From positions 1 to 64,000 of the forward strand of contig NZ_SBIT01000010.1 in assembly GCF_004765785.1 (NCBI RefSeq): 64,000 nucleotides of DNA. Reading direction: 5' to 3'. Positions 34,013 to 42,569 of this stretch are shown piece after piece. Source of the stretch: Halorussus ruber. GTDB taxonomy: Archaea > Halobacteriota > Halobacteria > Halobacteriales > Haladaptataceae. The notes under the pieces are model-generated. The model worked only from the letters and a program-made list of their open reading frames with translations, ran no database searches and had not been told where the DNA came from. The stretch's first letter is position 1; the number at the start of each line of letters is the position of its first letter. Both the position numbers and the translations under genes were made by a program.

Positions 34013-34080
34013 AACCAAGCAAACAAATACAGTCGGTAAACAAATAAAAACACGTCTAAAACAAATACAAAAATAACCCT
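34013..34080 (+). promoter_or_regulatory. AT-rich direct repeats upstream of the Mrp operon
   Basis: AAACAAATAC at 34021-34030, AAACAAATAA at 34038-34047 and AAACAAATAC at 34059-34068 are three near-identical 10-mers spaced 17 and 21 bases apart in a 68-base AT-rich block. The block ends 67 bases before the first Mrp gene at 34147. It could be a regulator-binding array or unusual promoter. Confidence 0.6.
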
Positions 34081-34146
34081 GCCCACAAACCACCTCGCCT
34101 ACCGGCCAAAACGTAATGACCGTAGACGTGTTCGTAAACCACGGGA

Positions 34147-34716
34147 ATGAGGGGGAGCGAGCCATCGTCGGTCGCGGACAGACCTATCGCCAGCGTACTC
34201 ACGACGTTCGCAGTCGCCTACGGGTTCTACCTCGCGCTCGGTCGGGCCACCGACCCGTTCGACGTGGTGACGGGCGCGATTAGCGCCGGAATCGTCGCGG
34301 TCGCGCTCTCGGGCCTCGTCTTCGAGGACCCGCCCGCACTCGGCAGGTCCGGGAGACGACTCCTCCGGGCGGTGGCGGCCCTGCCGGTTCTGCTCTGGGA
34401 GATTCTGAAGGCGAACGTCGCGCTCGCGGCCGTCCTGCTCGACCCGCGGCTCCCCATCGACCCCGAGGTCGTCCGGGTCGAGTCGGCCGCCGAGTCGGAC
34501 CTCGAACGCACCGCCTTCGCCAGCGCAGTCACGCTCACGCCCGGCACGGTGGTCCTCGACGTGACCGACGAGGCCTACCACGTCCACGCGCTCACCGCGG
34601 CCTCCCGCGAATCGCTCCGCGAGGAGACCATCGAGCGGGGCGTGGGATTCGTGTTCGGCGGCCGCGAAGCGGACCGGGAACCCGGAGAATCCGACGAGCA
34701 AGGGGAGCGAGCATGA
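34147..34716 (+). CDS. mnhE: Mrp-type cation/proton antiporter subunit E
   Basis: The 189-residue protein has a charged N-terminus, about three membrane helices (IASVLTTFAVAYGFYLALG, VVTGAISAGIVAVALS, ALPVLLWEILKANVALAAV) and the MrpE-like cytoplasmic part containing AFASAVTLTPGTVVLDVTDEAYHVHAL. This agrees with family PF01899. It opens a nine-gene operon in which all genes overlap. In other Mrp complexes subunit E helps assembly of the Na+/H+ antiporter in the membrane. Confidence 0.9.
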   Translation: MRGSEPSSVADRPIASVLTTFAVAYGFYLALGRATDPFDVVTGAISAGIVAVALSGLVFEDPPALGRSGRRLLRAVAALPVLLWEILKANVALAAVLLDPRLPIDPEVVRVESAAESDLERTAFASAVTLTPGTVVLDVTDEAYHVHALTAASRESLREETIERGVGFVFGGREADREPGESDEQGERA

Positions 34717-35045
34717 CCACGGCCCCGACCGATTTCCCGCTCGTCGCCGCTCCGACCGACCTCCTGCTCGTCGCCGCCGTCCTGCTGGTCGCGCTGGCCG
34801 CGGTGGTCGGCTACCGCGTCGTCGTCGGGCCGACCCTGCAGGACCGCGTGGTCGCAATCAACGCCCTCGGAACCACGGCGGTCGTCGTCCTCGCGCTGCT
34901 GGCGGCGGCGTTCGACGACCCCGGTCTCCTCGACGTGGCGCTGGTCTACGGCCTGCTCAACTTCCTGCTGAGCGTCGGCCTCGCGCGGGTCCTCGGCGAA
35001 CGGAGCGCCGCGGGTCACTCCACTCCCGGGGGAGGTCCGCGATGA
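34713..35045 (+). CDS. mnhF: Mrp-type antiporter subunit F
   Basis: The 110-residue protein has three hydrophobic helices and the MrpF motif GYRVVVGPTLQDRVVAINALGTTAVV in pieces, followed by LVYGLLNFLLSVGLARVL. Its ATG overlaps the mnhE stop by 4 bases (ATGA). It is the small membrane subunit equivalent to MbhB. Family length is normal. Confidence 0.9.
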   Translation: MTTAPTDFPLVAAPTDLLLVAAVLLVALAAVVGYRVVVGPTLQDRVVAINALGTTAVVVLALLAAAFDDPGLLDVALVYGLLNFLLSVGLARVLGERSAAGHSTPGGGPR

Positions 35046-35380
35046 CGCCCCGCGAGATGCTCGTCGCCCTGCTCGCGGCCGGGAGCGTCTTCTTCACCGG
35101 CCTCGCGGCGGTCGGCCTGCTCCGCCTGCCGGACGTGTTCTCGCGGGCTCACGCCGCCTCGAAGGCCGACACCCTCGGCGCGCTCTCGGCGTTCGCGGCG
35201 GTCGGGGTCGCGTTCGGCGTCGAGTCGGCCACGCTGAAGGTCGCCATGCTGTTCGTCTTCGTGCTGGTGACGACCCCCGCCGCGACCCACGCGGTCGTCA
35301 GGACTGCCTACCGAGAGGAGCGAAGCGGTCCCGAAGACGGAGCGACTCGGCGACCGGAGGGAGGTGAGCGAGGTGGTTGA
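35042..35380 (+). CDS. mnhG: Mrp-type antiporter subunit G
   Basis: The 112-residue protein has three helices with the MrpG motif GLAAVGLLRLPDVFSRAHAASKADTLGA in pieces, then VLVTTPAATHAVVRTAYRE. Start overlaps mnhF by 4 bases. The tail is Arg/Glu-rich and overlaps the next gene by 17 bases. Equivalent to MbhC. Confidence 0.9.
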   Translation: MTPREMLVALLAAGSVFFTGLAAVGLLRLPDVFSRAHAASKADTLGALSAFAAVGVAFGVESATLKVAMLFVFVLVTTPAATHAVVRTAYREERSGPEDGATRRPEGGERGG

Positions 35381-35903
35381 CCCCCTCGTCGCCGCGCTGC
35401 TGGCGCTCTGCGTACTCCTCGCGGTCGCCGTCGCGCTCCTCGCCGACGCGGTGGCCGCGGTGGTCGCCTTCGGGGCCTACGGCCTCTCGCTGGCGATGCT
35501 CTGGGCGGTCCTGCGCGCGCCGGACGTGGCGCTGACGGAGGCCGGAGTCGGGGCAGGGATTTCGACCGCGCTGTTTCTGGCGGTCCTGCGCCGGTTCCCC
35601 GAGGCCTTCTCGGCCCCGAAAGTCCGGTTCCGGGTCCGGCCCGCGACTGCCCTGACCGCTGGCGGGACCGCGCTGGCCCTCGGCGTCACGGTTCCCTCGC
35701 TCCCGGCGTTCGGCGACCCGACCGCGCCGGCCTTCCGGCGAGTCGTGCCCTTCTACCTCGCCGACGCGCCCGCGCTCGGAATCGACAACGTCGTGACCGC
35801 GATTCTGGTCGTCTACCGCGGGTTCGACACCTTCGGCGAGGTCGTGGTGGTGTTCACCGCGGGGGTCGCGGCCGCGGCGGTCCTGCGGGAGGTGGCGGCG
35901 TGA
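35364..35903 (+). CDS. Mrp-type antiporter subunit: DUF4040 / MrpA C-terminal (MbhD+MbhE-like)
   Basis: From GTG 35364 the 179-residue protein begins with four helices carrying VAFGAYGLSLAMLWAVLRAPDVALTEAGVGAGI in pieces (MbhD-like, residues 1-80). After a short loop it ends with FYLADAPALGIDNVVTAILVVYRGFDTFGEVVVVF (MbhE-like). It corresponds to the C-terminal part of the large MrpA subunit, here encoded separately as in archaeal Mrp and Mbh complexes. It overlaps mnhG by 17 bases and mnhB by 4. Confidence 0.85.
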   Translation: MSEVVDPLVAALLALCVLLAVAVALLADAVAAVVAFGAYGLSLAMLWAVLRAPDVALTEAGVGAGISTALFLAVLRRFPEAFSAPKVRFRVRPATALTAGGTALALGVTVPSLPAFGDPTAPAFRRVVPFYLADAPALGIDNVVTAILVVYRGFDTFGEVVVVFTAGVAAAAVLREVAA

Positions 35904-36340
35904 GCGATTCCGACTCGCCTGATACCCAGACCGCCGGAATCGTCGCCGCCACGACCTCCCGCGTCGTCGCGCCCTTCGCGGCGGCGTTCGGCTTGTTCAC
36001 CACCTTCCACGGGACCTCCTCGGTCGGCGGGGGCTTTCAGGGCGGGGTCGTCGTCGCGGCGACGGTCCTCCTGCTGGCGTTCGCGGTCGGTCCCGGCCGC
36101 GTGCGCGCCGCGCTCGCAGTTCCGCGCTCGCCCGCGCTCGCCGCCGGAGGAGTCCTCGGGTTCGCGGCGGTCGGCGTCGGCCCGGTCGCGTTCGGCGGCG
36201 CGGTCCTCGAACTCGCGGCCTACCCGATTCCCAAGCCCGCGGTCTACGCCACCGAAGTCGCCGAGGTCGCCATCGCGGGGACGGTCTCGGCCACGCTGGT
36301 CGGCCTCTGGTTCGCTCTCGCGGGTGATTTCCGTGCTTGA
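35900..36340 (+). CDS. mnhB: Mrp-type antiporter subunit B
   Basis: From GTG 35900 the 146-residue protein has four helices. The MrpB motif appears as AFGLFTTFHGTSSVGGGFQGG, which holds the conserved His-Gly and Gly-Gly-Gly-Phe-Gln-Gly residues of PF04039, and is followed by YATEVAEVAIAGTVSATLVGL. It overlaps the upstream DUF4040 gene by 4 bases and mnhC by 17. Confidence 0.9.
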   Translation: MSDSDSPDTQTAGIVAATTSRVVAPFAAAFGLFTTFHGTSSVGGGFQGGVVVAATVLLLAFAVGPGRVRAALAVPRSPALAAGGVLGFAAVGVGPVAFGGAVLELAAYPIPKPAVYATEVAEVAIAGTVSATLVGLWFALAGDFRA

Positions 36341-36710
36341 GGCGTATCTCGACCGCCTGCCCTACCTCGCGGCGGTCGCGCTCGTGGCGATTGGGTTGGG
36401 CGTGCTGGTCGGCGAGCGGGGCAGGCTGAAGAAGGTGCTGGGAATCAACGTCTTCCAGACCGGCATCCTGCTGTTTCTGGTGGCGGCGGCCTACCGGACC
36501 GGCGGGCGCGCGCCGCTGGCTCGTCCGGCAACTGCGGATGCGCCCTCGGTCAACCCCCTCCCTCACGTCCTCGTGCTGACGGCCATCGTGGTCGGGGTGA
36601 GCCTGACCGCGCTGGCGCTGGCGCTCGTGATTCGAGTCCGGCGCGAGGAGACGATGGCCGAGGAGGGAGTCGGCGAGGAGACGATGGGTGAGGGGGGCGA
36701 GAGCGTATGA
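36324..36710 (+). CDS. mnhC: Mrp-type antiporter subunit C (NuoK-like)
   Basis: The 128-residue protein from GTG 36324 has three helices in the NuoK/MrpC order: LPYLAAVALVAIGLGVLVG, KKVLGINVFQTGILLFLVA and VLVLTAIVVGVSLTALALALVI. Conserved Gly and Asn in GINVFQTG resemble the NuoK family. The tail is Glu/Gly-rich (EEGVGEETMGEGGE). It overlaps the following gene by 4 bases (ATGA). Confidence 0.88.
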   Translation: MISVLEAYLDRLPYLAAVALVAIGLGVLVGERGRLKKVLGINVFQTGILLFLVAAAYRTGGRAPLARPATADAPSVNPLPHVLVLTAIVVGVSLTALALALVIRVRREETMAEEGVGEETMGEGGESV

Positions 36711-38260
36711 GTGCGCTCCTGCTCCCCGCGCTGGTCGCGCTCCCGGTCGTCGGCGCGGCGCTCGCGGTGTTGGCCGGAAATCGCTCCGCCGGGAATCGCC
36801 TCGCGGGCTGGATTTCCGGCGGGACGCTCGCGGTCCAGACCCTCCTCGCGGTCGCGCTCGCGGTCCGAGTCGGCGACTCCGGAGCGGGGACGGTTCGCAC
36901 CGTCCTCGGCGGGTTCCGCCCGGCGGTCGGCGTCGAGTTGCGCGCCGACCCGCTGGCGGCGCTCGCGGTCGCGCTGTTCGCGGTCGTGGCGCTGGCCGCG
37001 GTCTGGTACGCCAACGCGACCGCAGTCGGCGGGAAGACGGGCGCTCGCCCCGACGCCCTCCTGCTTTTGCTCACGGCTGGCCTCTCCGGTGTCGCGCTGA
37101 CCGCCGACCTGTTCAACCTCTACGTCGTCCTCGAAATCACCGGGCTGGCGGCCTACGCGCTGGTCGCGCTCGGCGAGCGGGGGTCGGCCCGCGCCGCGCT
37201 CCGGTACCTCGTCGTCGGGACGGTCGGCGCGAGCCTCTATCTCCTCGGCGTTGCCTACCTTTACATTTCTTTAGGACAACTGAATATATCGAAAAGCAAC
37301 GAATTCGTTTCTCAAGTCGGCCTCTCGTCGCCGCTCGTCCTGACGGCGTTCGCGCTCGCGTTCGTCGGACTCGCGGTCAAGATTCCGCTCGTGCCGGTCC
37401 ACACGTGGCTCCCCGACGCTCACGCGAGAGCGTCGGTCCCGGCCAGCGTCGTCCTCTCGGCGCTGGTGACGACGGCGGGCGTCTACGCCTTCGTGAAGGT
37501 CCTCTACGGCGCGTTCGGCGTCGAGTTCCTCTCTGCCAACTCCGCGGTCGGCCCGCTGATTTCTGCGCTGGGCGCGGCCAGCCTGCTGGTCGGCGGCGCG
37601 CTCGCGCTCCGCGAGTCGAAGATCAAGCGCGTGCTGGCCTACTCGACGGTCTCCCAGTTGGGCATCGTCGTCGTCGGCGTCGGCCTCGGAAGTCGGGTCG
37701 GCCTGACCGGCGCGTCGGTCCACCTGCTCGGCCACGCCGTCACCAAGGCGGGCCTGTTCTTCGCCGCCGGACTCCTCGCGCTCGCCGCCGACGCCAAGAC
37801 CGTCGAGGAGTACGCCGGAATCGGCAACCGCGCCCCGGTCCCCAGCGCGGCGTTCGCGCTCCTCTCGCTGGGGATGATTGGCGTCCCGCCGACGGTCGGG
37901 TTCGCGGGCAAGTGGTACGTCCTCGTCGCGGCCGCCGACGCGGGGTCGTGGCTTCTCGTCGCGGCCGTCCTCGTCAGTTCGCTCCTCTCGCTGGCCTACT
38001 TCGGGCGGATTCTGGCCCGGATGTACTTCGCGCCGCCGCCCGATTCCGACCGCGCTGAAAGCTCGGACGCGCCGACCGGTTCGGTCGGCGCGTCCGGCGA
38101 CTCGTCCGGTGGCCCATCCGGCACAGTCGGTGCAGCCAATTCAGTCCGCGCCCTCGACGCCCTCCCGGTCGTCGCCGCGCTCGCAACCGTCGCGCTCGGC
38201 CTGTCGGCGTCAGCCCTCGCACAGTTCCTCGAACCGGCGATTTCTGGGTTACTGGCATGA
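36707..38260 (+). CDS. mnhD: Mrp-type proton-conducting subunit D, first of three
   Basis: The 517-residue protein has about 14 helices in the NuoN/MrpD fold. Ion-path residues are visible: ITGLAAYALVALGERG near 145 with the Glu, the lysine helix GLAVKIPLVPVHTWLPDAHAR in pieces near 223, SKIKRVLAYSTVSQLG near 305, and HAVTKAGLFFAAG near 343. Subunits of this type translocate protons coupled to sodium movement. A short unusually AT-rich patch lies at about 37258-37318. The linker DSSGGPSGTVGAANS near 470 is atypical. Confidence 0.9.
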   Translation: MSALLLPALVALPVVGAALAVLAGNRSAGNRLAGWISGGTLAVQTLLAVALAVRVGDSGAGTVRTVLGGFRPAVGVELRADPLAALAVALFAVVALAAVWYANATAVGGKTGARPDALLLLLTAGLSGVALTADLFNLYVVLEITGLAAYALVALGERGSARAALRYLVVGTVGASLYLLGVAYLYISLGQLNISKSNEFVSQVGLSSPLVLTAFALAFVGLAVKIPLVPVHTWLPDAHARASVPASVVLSALVTTAGVYAFVKVLYGAFGVEFLSANSAVGPLISALGAASLLVGGALALRESKIKRVLAYSTVSQLGIVVVGVGLGSRVGLTGASVHLLGHAVTKAGLFFAAGLLALAADAKTVEEYAGIGNRAPVPSAAFALLSLGMIGVPPTVGFAGKWYVLVAAADAGSWLLVAAVLVSSLLSLAYFGRILARMYFAPPPDSDRAESSDAPTGSVGASGDSSGGPSGTVGAANSVRALDALPVVAALATVALGLSASALAQFLEPAISGLLA

Positions 38261-39759
38261 CGGAGGTAACGTCTCTCCGCCCGGCGCTCGCCGTCCTCAT
38301 CCCCGCTCTCGCCGCGGTCGCCGTCCTCGTCTTCGGCGGGCGGCCCAACGTCAGGGAATCGTGGACCATGCTCGCGGCAATCGCCGAGTTGGTCGTGGTC
38401 GGAACCCTCGCGGCCGACGCGCTGGCGGGCCGGGTCCCGACGACCGTTGCGGGCACCTTCGCCACCGGAATCCCGCTGGCCGTCCGGGCCGACGCGCTCG
38501 GCGCGCTGTTCGCCTCGATTGCGGCGGTCCTCTGGGTCGTCGCCAGCGTCTACAGCGTCGGCTACATGCGCAAACTCGACGAACACGACCAGTCGCGCTT
38601 CTTCGCCGCGTTCGCCGCGAGCATCGCGTCGGCGATGGGGGTCGCGCTCGCGGCCAACCTGCTGACCCTGTTCGTGGCCTACGAACTCCTGACGGTCGCC
38701 ACCTACCCCCTCGTCGCCCACGCCGGGACCGAGGAGGCCCGCCGCTCGGGCCGCAAGTACGCCCGCTACGCCTTCGGCGGGGGCGTCGCGGTCCTCGGCG
38801 GCACCGTGCTGGTCTACGCCCTCGCCGGAAGCGTCACCTTCACGCCCGGCGGCCTCGCCGCGCTCGGGACCGCCGACCCGCTCCTCGCCGAGGCGGCGTT
38901 CGGCCTCCTCGCGGCCGGGTTCGGCGTCAAGGCCGCAGTCATGCCCGTCCACGGCTGGCTTCCGGACGCGATGGTTGCGCCGACCCCGGTGTCCGCCCTG
39001 CTCCACGCCGTCGCCGTCGTCAAGAGCGGCGTCTTCGGCATCGCTCGCGTGATTCTGTTCGTCTTCGGCCCGGAGGCGGTACGGGACTCGGCGCTCCGGT
39101 GGCCCCTCGCGGGCCTCGCCGCCGCGACGATGATTCTGGCTGGCTTTCTGGCGCTCCGGCAGGACAAACTCAAGCGCGTGCTGGCCTACTCGACGACCAG
39201 CCAGCTCTCGTTTATGGTCCTCGGTCTCACCGTCCTGACGCCGACCGCCGTCCTCGGCGCGCTCTTCCACCTCGTGACTCACGCCTTCATGAAGATTACC
39301 GCGTTCTTCTGCGCCGGGACCATCTACGTCGAGACCGAACGCGAGTACGTCTCCCAGATGGCCGGTATCGCCCGCAGACTCCCGGCCACCCTCGCCGCCT
39401 TCAGCATCGCCGCGGCCGGACTGGTCGGCGTCCCCCTCGTCGGCGGCTTCGTCAGCGAGTGGTACCTCGTGCTGGGGACGCTCGCCGGGCCGATTCCCCC
39501 GCTCGCCGCCGCGTTCTGGCTGGCCGCGTTCGTGAAACTGCTCTTTTTCTGGCCCATCGTCTCGACCGCGGTGTTCGAGCGCGAGCAGTCCGACCGCGAG
39601 TGGACTCGCCCCGAGGGCCTCGTCTCGGAGGCCGCCCCGACGATTCTCGGCCCGATTCTGTTCACCGCCGGAGTCGCGGTCCTGCTCGGGGTCGTCCCGA
39701 CCGCCACGCCCTTCTTCGAACTCGCCGAGGAGGTCGTCGCCGAGGTGTTCGGCCCGTGA
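38257..39759 (+). CDS. Mrp-type proton-conducting subunit, second of three (NuoL/MnhD-like)
   Basis: The 500-residue protein starts 4 bases before the end of the upstream gene. It has about 14 helices and proton-path motifs: FVAYELLTVATYPLVAHAG near 140, GFGVKAAVMPVHGWLPDAMVA near 220, DKLKRVLAYSTTSQLSFM near 305 and LFHLVTHAFMKITAFFCAG near 335. It is a paralog of its neighbours. The Asp/Glu and Lys positions fit an active antiporter-like half-channel rather than a degenerate copy. Confidence 0.9.
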   Translation: MTEVTSLRPALAVLIPALAAVAVLVFGGRPNVRESWTMLAAIAELVVVGTLAADALAGRVPTTVAGTFATGIPLAVRADALGALFASIAAVLWVVASVYSVGYMRKLDEHDQSRFFAAFAASIASAMGVALAANLLTLFVAYELLTVATYPLVAHAGTEEARRSGRKYARYAFGGGVAVLGGTVLVYALAGSVTFTPGGLAALGTADPLLAEAAFGLLAAGFGVKAAVMPVHGWLPDAMVAPTPVSALLHAVAVVKSGVFGIARVILFVFGPEAVRDSALRWPLAGLAAATMILAGFLALRQDKLKRVLAYSTTSQLSFMVLGLTVLTPTAVLGALFHLVTHAFMKITAFFCAGTIYVETEREYVSQMAGIARRLPATLAAFSIAAAGLVGVPLVGGFVSEWYLVLGTLAGPIPPLAAAFWLAAFVKLLFFWPIVSTAVFEREQSDREWTRPEGLVSEAAPTILGPILFTAGVAVLLGVVPTATPFFELAEEVVAEVFGP

Positions 39760-41459
39760 ACTGGCTCTGGGCGCTCTCCCCGGCGCTCTTCCCGCTGGCG
39801 GCCGCCCCGGTCGCGCGTCTCTCGTCGCGCGGACTGGGTCACTCGGTCGGCGTCGCGGCGGGCCTCCTCGTCTTCGGCTGGTCGCTCGCAGTTCCGGCGG
39901 GCCAGCACCTCCCGGCAACCCTGTTCGGCTTCGACGCGGTGCTGGTCGCGGTCAGTCCTCTCTCGCGCACCGTGGGCGTCATTCTCGGATTCATCGCGGC
40001 CGCCAACGTCGTCTACGCCTCCGCTACTGACGCCGGACGGACTACGACCGCCTACGCGCTGGCCTACACCGGGGTCTGCCTCGGCGCGGTCTTCGCGGGC
40101 GACTGGCTCACGCTCGTCGTCTTCTGGGAGCTGATGGCGGTCGGCGCGACCCTGCTGGTCTGGGACCACGGCGAGGACAGCCTCCGGGCGGGGTTCCGCT
40201 ACGCGATTTACCACGAAATCGGCGGCGTCTTCCTCATCGCGGGGGTCCTGCTCCACTACCTCCGGGTCGGGAGCTTCGTCTTCGGCGCTGGCGGGGCAGG
40301 ATTCTCGCCCGGTCTCCCGGCCCTCCTCGCGGCGGTCGGCATCGGCCTGAACGTCGGCTTTCTGGGCCTCCACCCGTGGCTGGTGGACTCCTATCCGCGA
40401 CCCCACGTCGCCGCGACGGTGGTCCTCTGCGGATGCACCACCAAGGTCGGGGTCTACGCGCTCGCCAGAGCCTTCCCCGGCGGCCACGTCGCCATCGCGG
40501 CGATGGGCGGCGCGATGGTGCTGGTTGGCGTCACCTTCGCGGTCCTCCAGACCGAGGTCCGTCGTCTGCTCACCTACCACATCGTCTCGCAGGTCGGCTA
40601 CATGGTCGCGGGGGTCGGCGTCGGGTCGGCACTCGGCCGAGCGGGCGGGATGGCCCACCTGCTCAACAACGTCCTTTACAAGAGCCTGCTGTTCATGGTC
40701 GGCGGCCTGCTCCTGCTCCGAACTGGTTCGGAGAACCTGAAGAAAATGGGCGGTCTGGCCCGCGAAACGCCGGTCCTGTTCGCCACCTACGCGGTCGCCG
40801 CCCTCGCCATCGCTGGCGTGCCGGGCTTCAACGGGTTCGTGAGCAAGGGCATGGTCATCGACAGCGCCGACGCCGCGGGCCTCGACTTGCTCTGGTGGGC
40901 GCTGGTCGTCGGCGGTGTCGGCACGGTGGTCTCGTTCGCCAAGTTCGGCTACTACGCCTTCCTCGGCGAGCGCCACCGAGACGGCGAATCTGACAGGCAG
41001 GTTTCCCGCCTCTCCCCGGTCGAGGCCGCCCCGCTGGTCGCGGTCGCGCTGGCCTGCATCCTCCTCGGCGTCTTCCCGAATCTCCTCTTCGCGGTCCTCC
41101 CGCCCGGCACCGAGAACGCGAAGGTCTTCGCGCTCTCGCAGTTCACGAAGGCTGGCGCGGTCCTCGTCGCCGGTCTCGCGGTCTTCGCTCTGGTGAAGCG
41201 CCCGCTCTCGAAGATTTCGTCGGTCGCCGACCTCGACTCGGTCTATCACCCCGCGGGCCGGGCGGCGCTCGACGCCGCGGCCGAGGCGACGACGCGGGTC
41301 GCAAATCGGCTGAACTCGCTGGCTTCCGCGGCGGGCGCGGCGGGCGAACGCTGGCAGACCGCCGCCTTTCCGGAGGGCCGCCTCGACCCCATCGGCGTCG
41401 GCGTCCTGCTGGTCGTGCTGACGCTCGCGGCCGTGCTGGTCGTTCTCCTCGGGGGATGA
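39756..41459 (+). CDS. Mrp-type proton-conducting subunit, third of three (NuoM/L-like)
   Basis: The protein from GTG 39756 has 567 residues and overlaps the upstream stop by 4 bases. It has about 14 helices, with VVFWELMAVGATLLVWDHGE near 125, LGLHPWLVDSYPRPHVAAT near 205, VRRLLTYHIVSQVGYMVAG near 265 and LLNNVLYKSLLFMVGGLLLL near 305. An extra C-terminal part of about 90 residues (YHPAGRAALDAAAEATTRVAN...) ends in one more helix. The large frame that extends upstream to 37878 is a shadow of the preceding genes. Confidence 0.9.
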   Translation: MNWLWALSPALFPLAAAPVARLSSRGLGHSVGVAAGLLVFGWSLAVPAGQHLPATLFGFDAVLVAVSPLSRTVGVILGFIAAANVVYASATDAGRTTTAYALAYTGVCLGAVFAGDWLTLVVFWELMAVGATLLVWDHGEDSLRAGFRYAIYHEIGGVFLIAGVLLHYLRVGSFVFGAGGAGFSPGLPALLAAVGIGLNVGFLGLHPWLVDSYPRPHVAATVVLCGCTTKVGVYALARAFPGGHVAIAAMGGAMVLVGVTFAVLQTEVRRLLTYHIVSQVGYMVAGVGVGSALGRAGGMAHLLNNVLYKSLLFMVGGLLLLRTGSENLKKMGGLARETPVLFATYAVAALAIAGVPGFNGFVSKGMVIDSADAAGLDLLWWALVVGGVGTVVSFAKFGYYAFLGERHRDGESDRQVSRLSPVEAAPLVAVALACILLGVFPNLLFAVLPPGTENAKVFALSQFTKAGAVLVAGLAVFALVKRPLSKISSVADLDSVYHPAGRAALDAAAEATTRVANRLNSLASAAGAAGERWQTAAFPEGRLDPIGVGVLLVVLTLAAVLVVLLGG

Positions 41460-41498
41460 TGCGGCCGCACTCGGCGTACTCGGTCCTGAACCGCAGAC

Positions 41499-42287
41499 TC
41501 ACTCCGGGGGTCCGAGGGAGACGAACTCCAGCCCCTTCTCGCCCAGCAACGTCCGGGCGCGCTCGGTCACCGACGGCGAGACCAGAATTCCGCGAATCTC
41601 GGCGTCGGCGTGCAGGTCCTTCTCCAGCGCCTCGACGTAGCGCGCGAGTTGGCCCACGGCGTCCGGACCCACTCGCTTGCGCTTGAGTTCGACCACGACG
41701 GTCCGACCGTCGCGGTCCTCGCCGTAGATGTCCACCGCTCCGGCGGGCGTCTCGCGCTCGATGGCGAGCGGTCGGAACCCCGGTTCCACGAGGTCCGGGT
41801 CGTCGAGGAGGCGCTGGCGGAGGTCCTCCTCGGACCCCTGAAGCGCGAGTTCGCGCCGGTCGGTCACGTCGAAGGTGGCGATTTGCTCGACGCGCTCGAA
41901 CGAGACCAGTAGCTCCTCGGCGGGCGAGGAGCGCACGCTCCGAATCCGGAACTCGCCCTCCTCGACGCTGACCTCGTGGGCGCACCCCGGCGGTTGCCAG
42001 TTGACCGGCTTCTGGCCCTCGTCGGTGTGGACCAGCGCGGTCCCGTCGGGTTTGAGGACGACGAGTCGGTCGCCGGGGCCGAGCGTGCTGGCGGCCCGGC
42101 CCTCGTACTCGACGGTACACCGGCCGAAGACGGTAATCATCTCGGCGCGGTCGATTGCGGCCGCGACTCGTGACCGGGCCTCCTCGGCGTCCGGTCGGAC
42201 GAGGGCGTCGCTCTCCGCTGGACTGTCGTCGGGGGCGTCGCCGTCGGTGGTGTCGCGGTCCGCGGGGTCGCCGTCTGCGGTTGTCAC
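41499..42287 (-). CDS. nucS: Endonuclease NucS
   Basis: The 262-residue protein has an acidic Asp/Glu-rich N-terminus of about 45 residues, the NucS dimerisation domain (FGRCTVEYEGRAASTLGPGDRLVVLKPDGTALVHTDEG in pieces), and a C-terminal nuclease domain containing GAVDIYGEDRDGRTVVVELKRKRV in pieces, with the Asp, Glu-Leu-Lys metal residues near 205-225. NucS cuts mismatched or branched DNA ends and works with PCNA in archaea. The last residues (SLGPPE) are unlike a PCNA-binding box, which is normally further C-terminal. Confidence 0.93.
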   Translation of the reverse strand: MTTADGDPADRDTTDGDAPDDSPAESDALVRPDAEEARSRVAAAIDRAEMITVFGRCTVEYEGRAASTLGPGDRLVVLKPDGTALVHTDEGQKPVNWQPPGCAHEVSVEEGEFRIRSVRSSPAEELLVSFERVEQIATFDVTDRRELALQGSEEDLRQRLLDDPDLVEPGFRPLAIERETPAGAVDIYGEDRDGRTVVVELKRKRVGPDAVGQLARYVEALEKDLHADAEIRGILVSPSVTERARTLLGEKGLEFVSLGPPE

Positions 42288-42361
42288 TACCCCGGCGTAG
42301 GCGGCGAGCGCACTAAAGCGGCGCGCGTCGGGGAGGAGGTATCCGTAGATGGGACGACTGT

Positions 42362-42500
42362 GACTTCGAAAGCCCTCGGACAGTTCCGGTCCCGCGACTC
42401 GCTGTGCTCCTCGGCCTTCGGCCTGCGGTGCTTGCTTCGCCGGGGTTCCCGGAACTGCCCTCGCCCTTTCAGTCCGCCAAGGACGTGGATTGTGTCACCA
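42362..42500 (-). repeat. Box-pair repeat element, copy C
   Basis: On the minus strand GGTGACACAATCCACGTCCT leads into TGGCGGACTGAAAGGGCGAG, close to copy B over about 40 bases. A GGCAGTTCCGG...CCGGAACTGTC stem and variable loops follow, and the element ends CGAGGGCTTTCGAAGTC. The gap 42288-42569 holds no gene. Confidence 0.7.
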
Positions 42501-42569
42501 GCCGAAACAGTCGGTGGATGCACTAGCTGGACCCCCGAGGAGGTGCCAGTTCGGGCGAATGCGCCCATC

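Noticed and set aside
37878-39755. Upstream extension of the third D-type Mrp subunit to a 1193-residue frame
   Set aside because: The extension is Arg/Pro-rich and lies in another frame of the two upstream subunits. The real start is GTG 39756, overlapping the previous stop.
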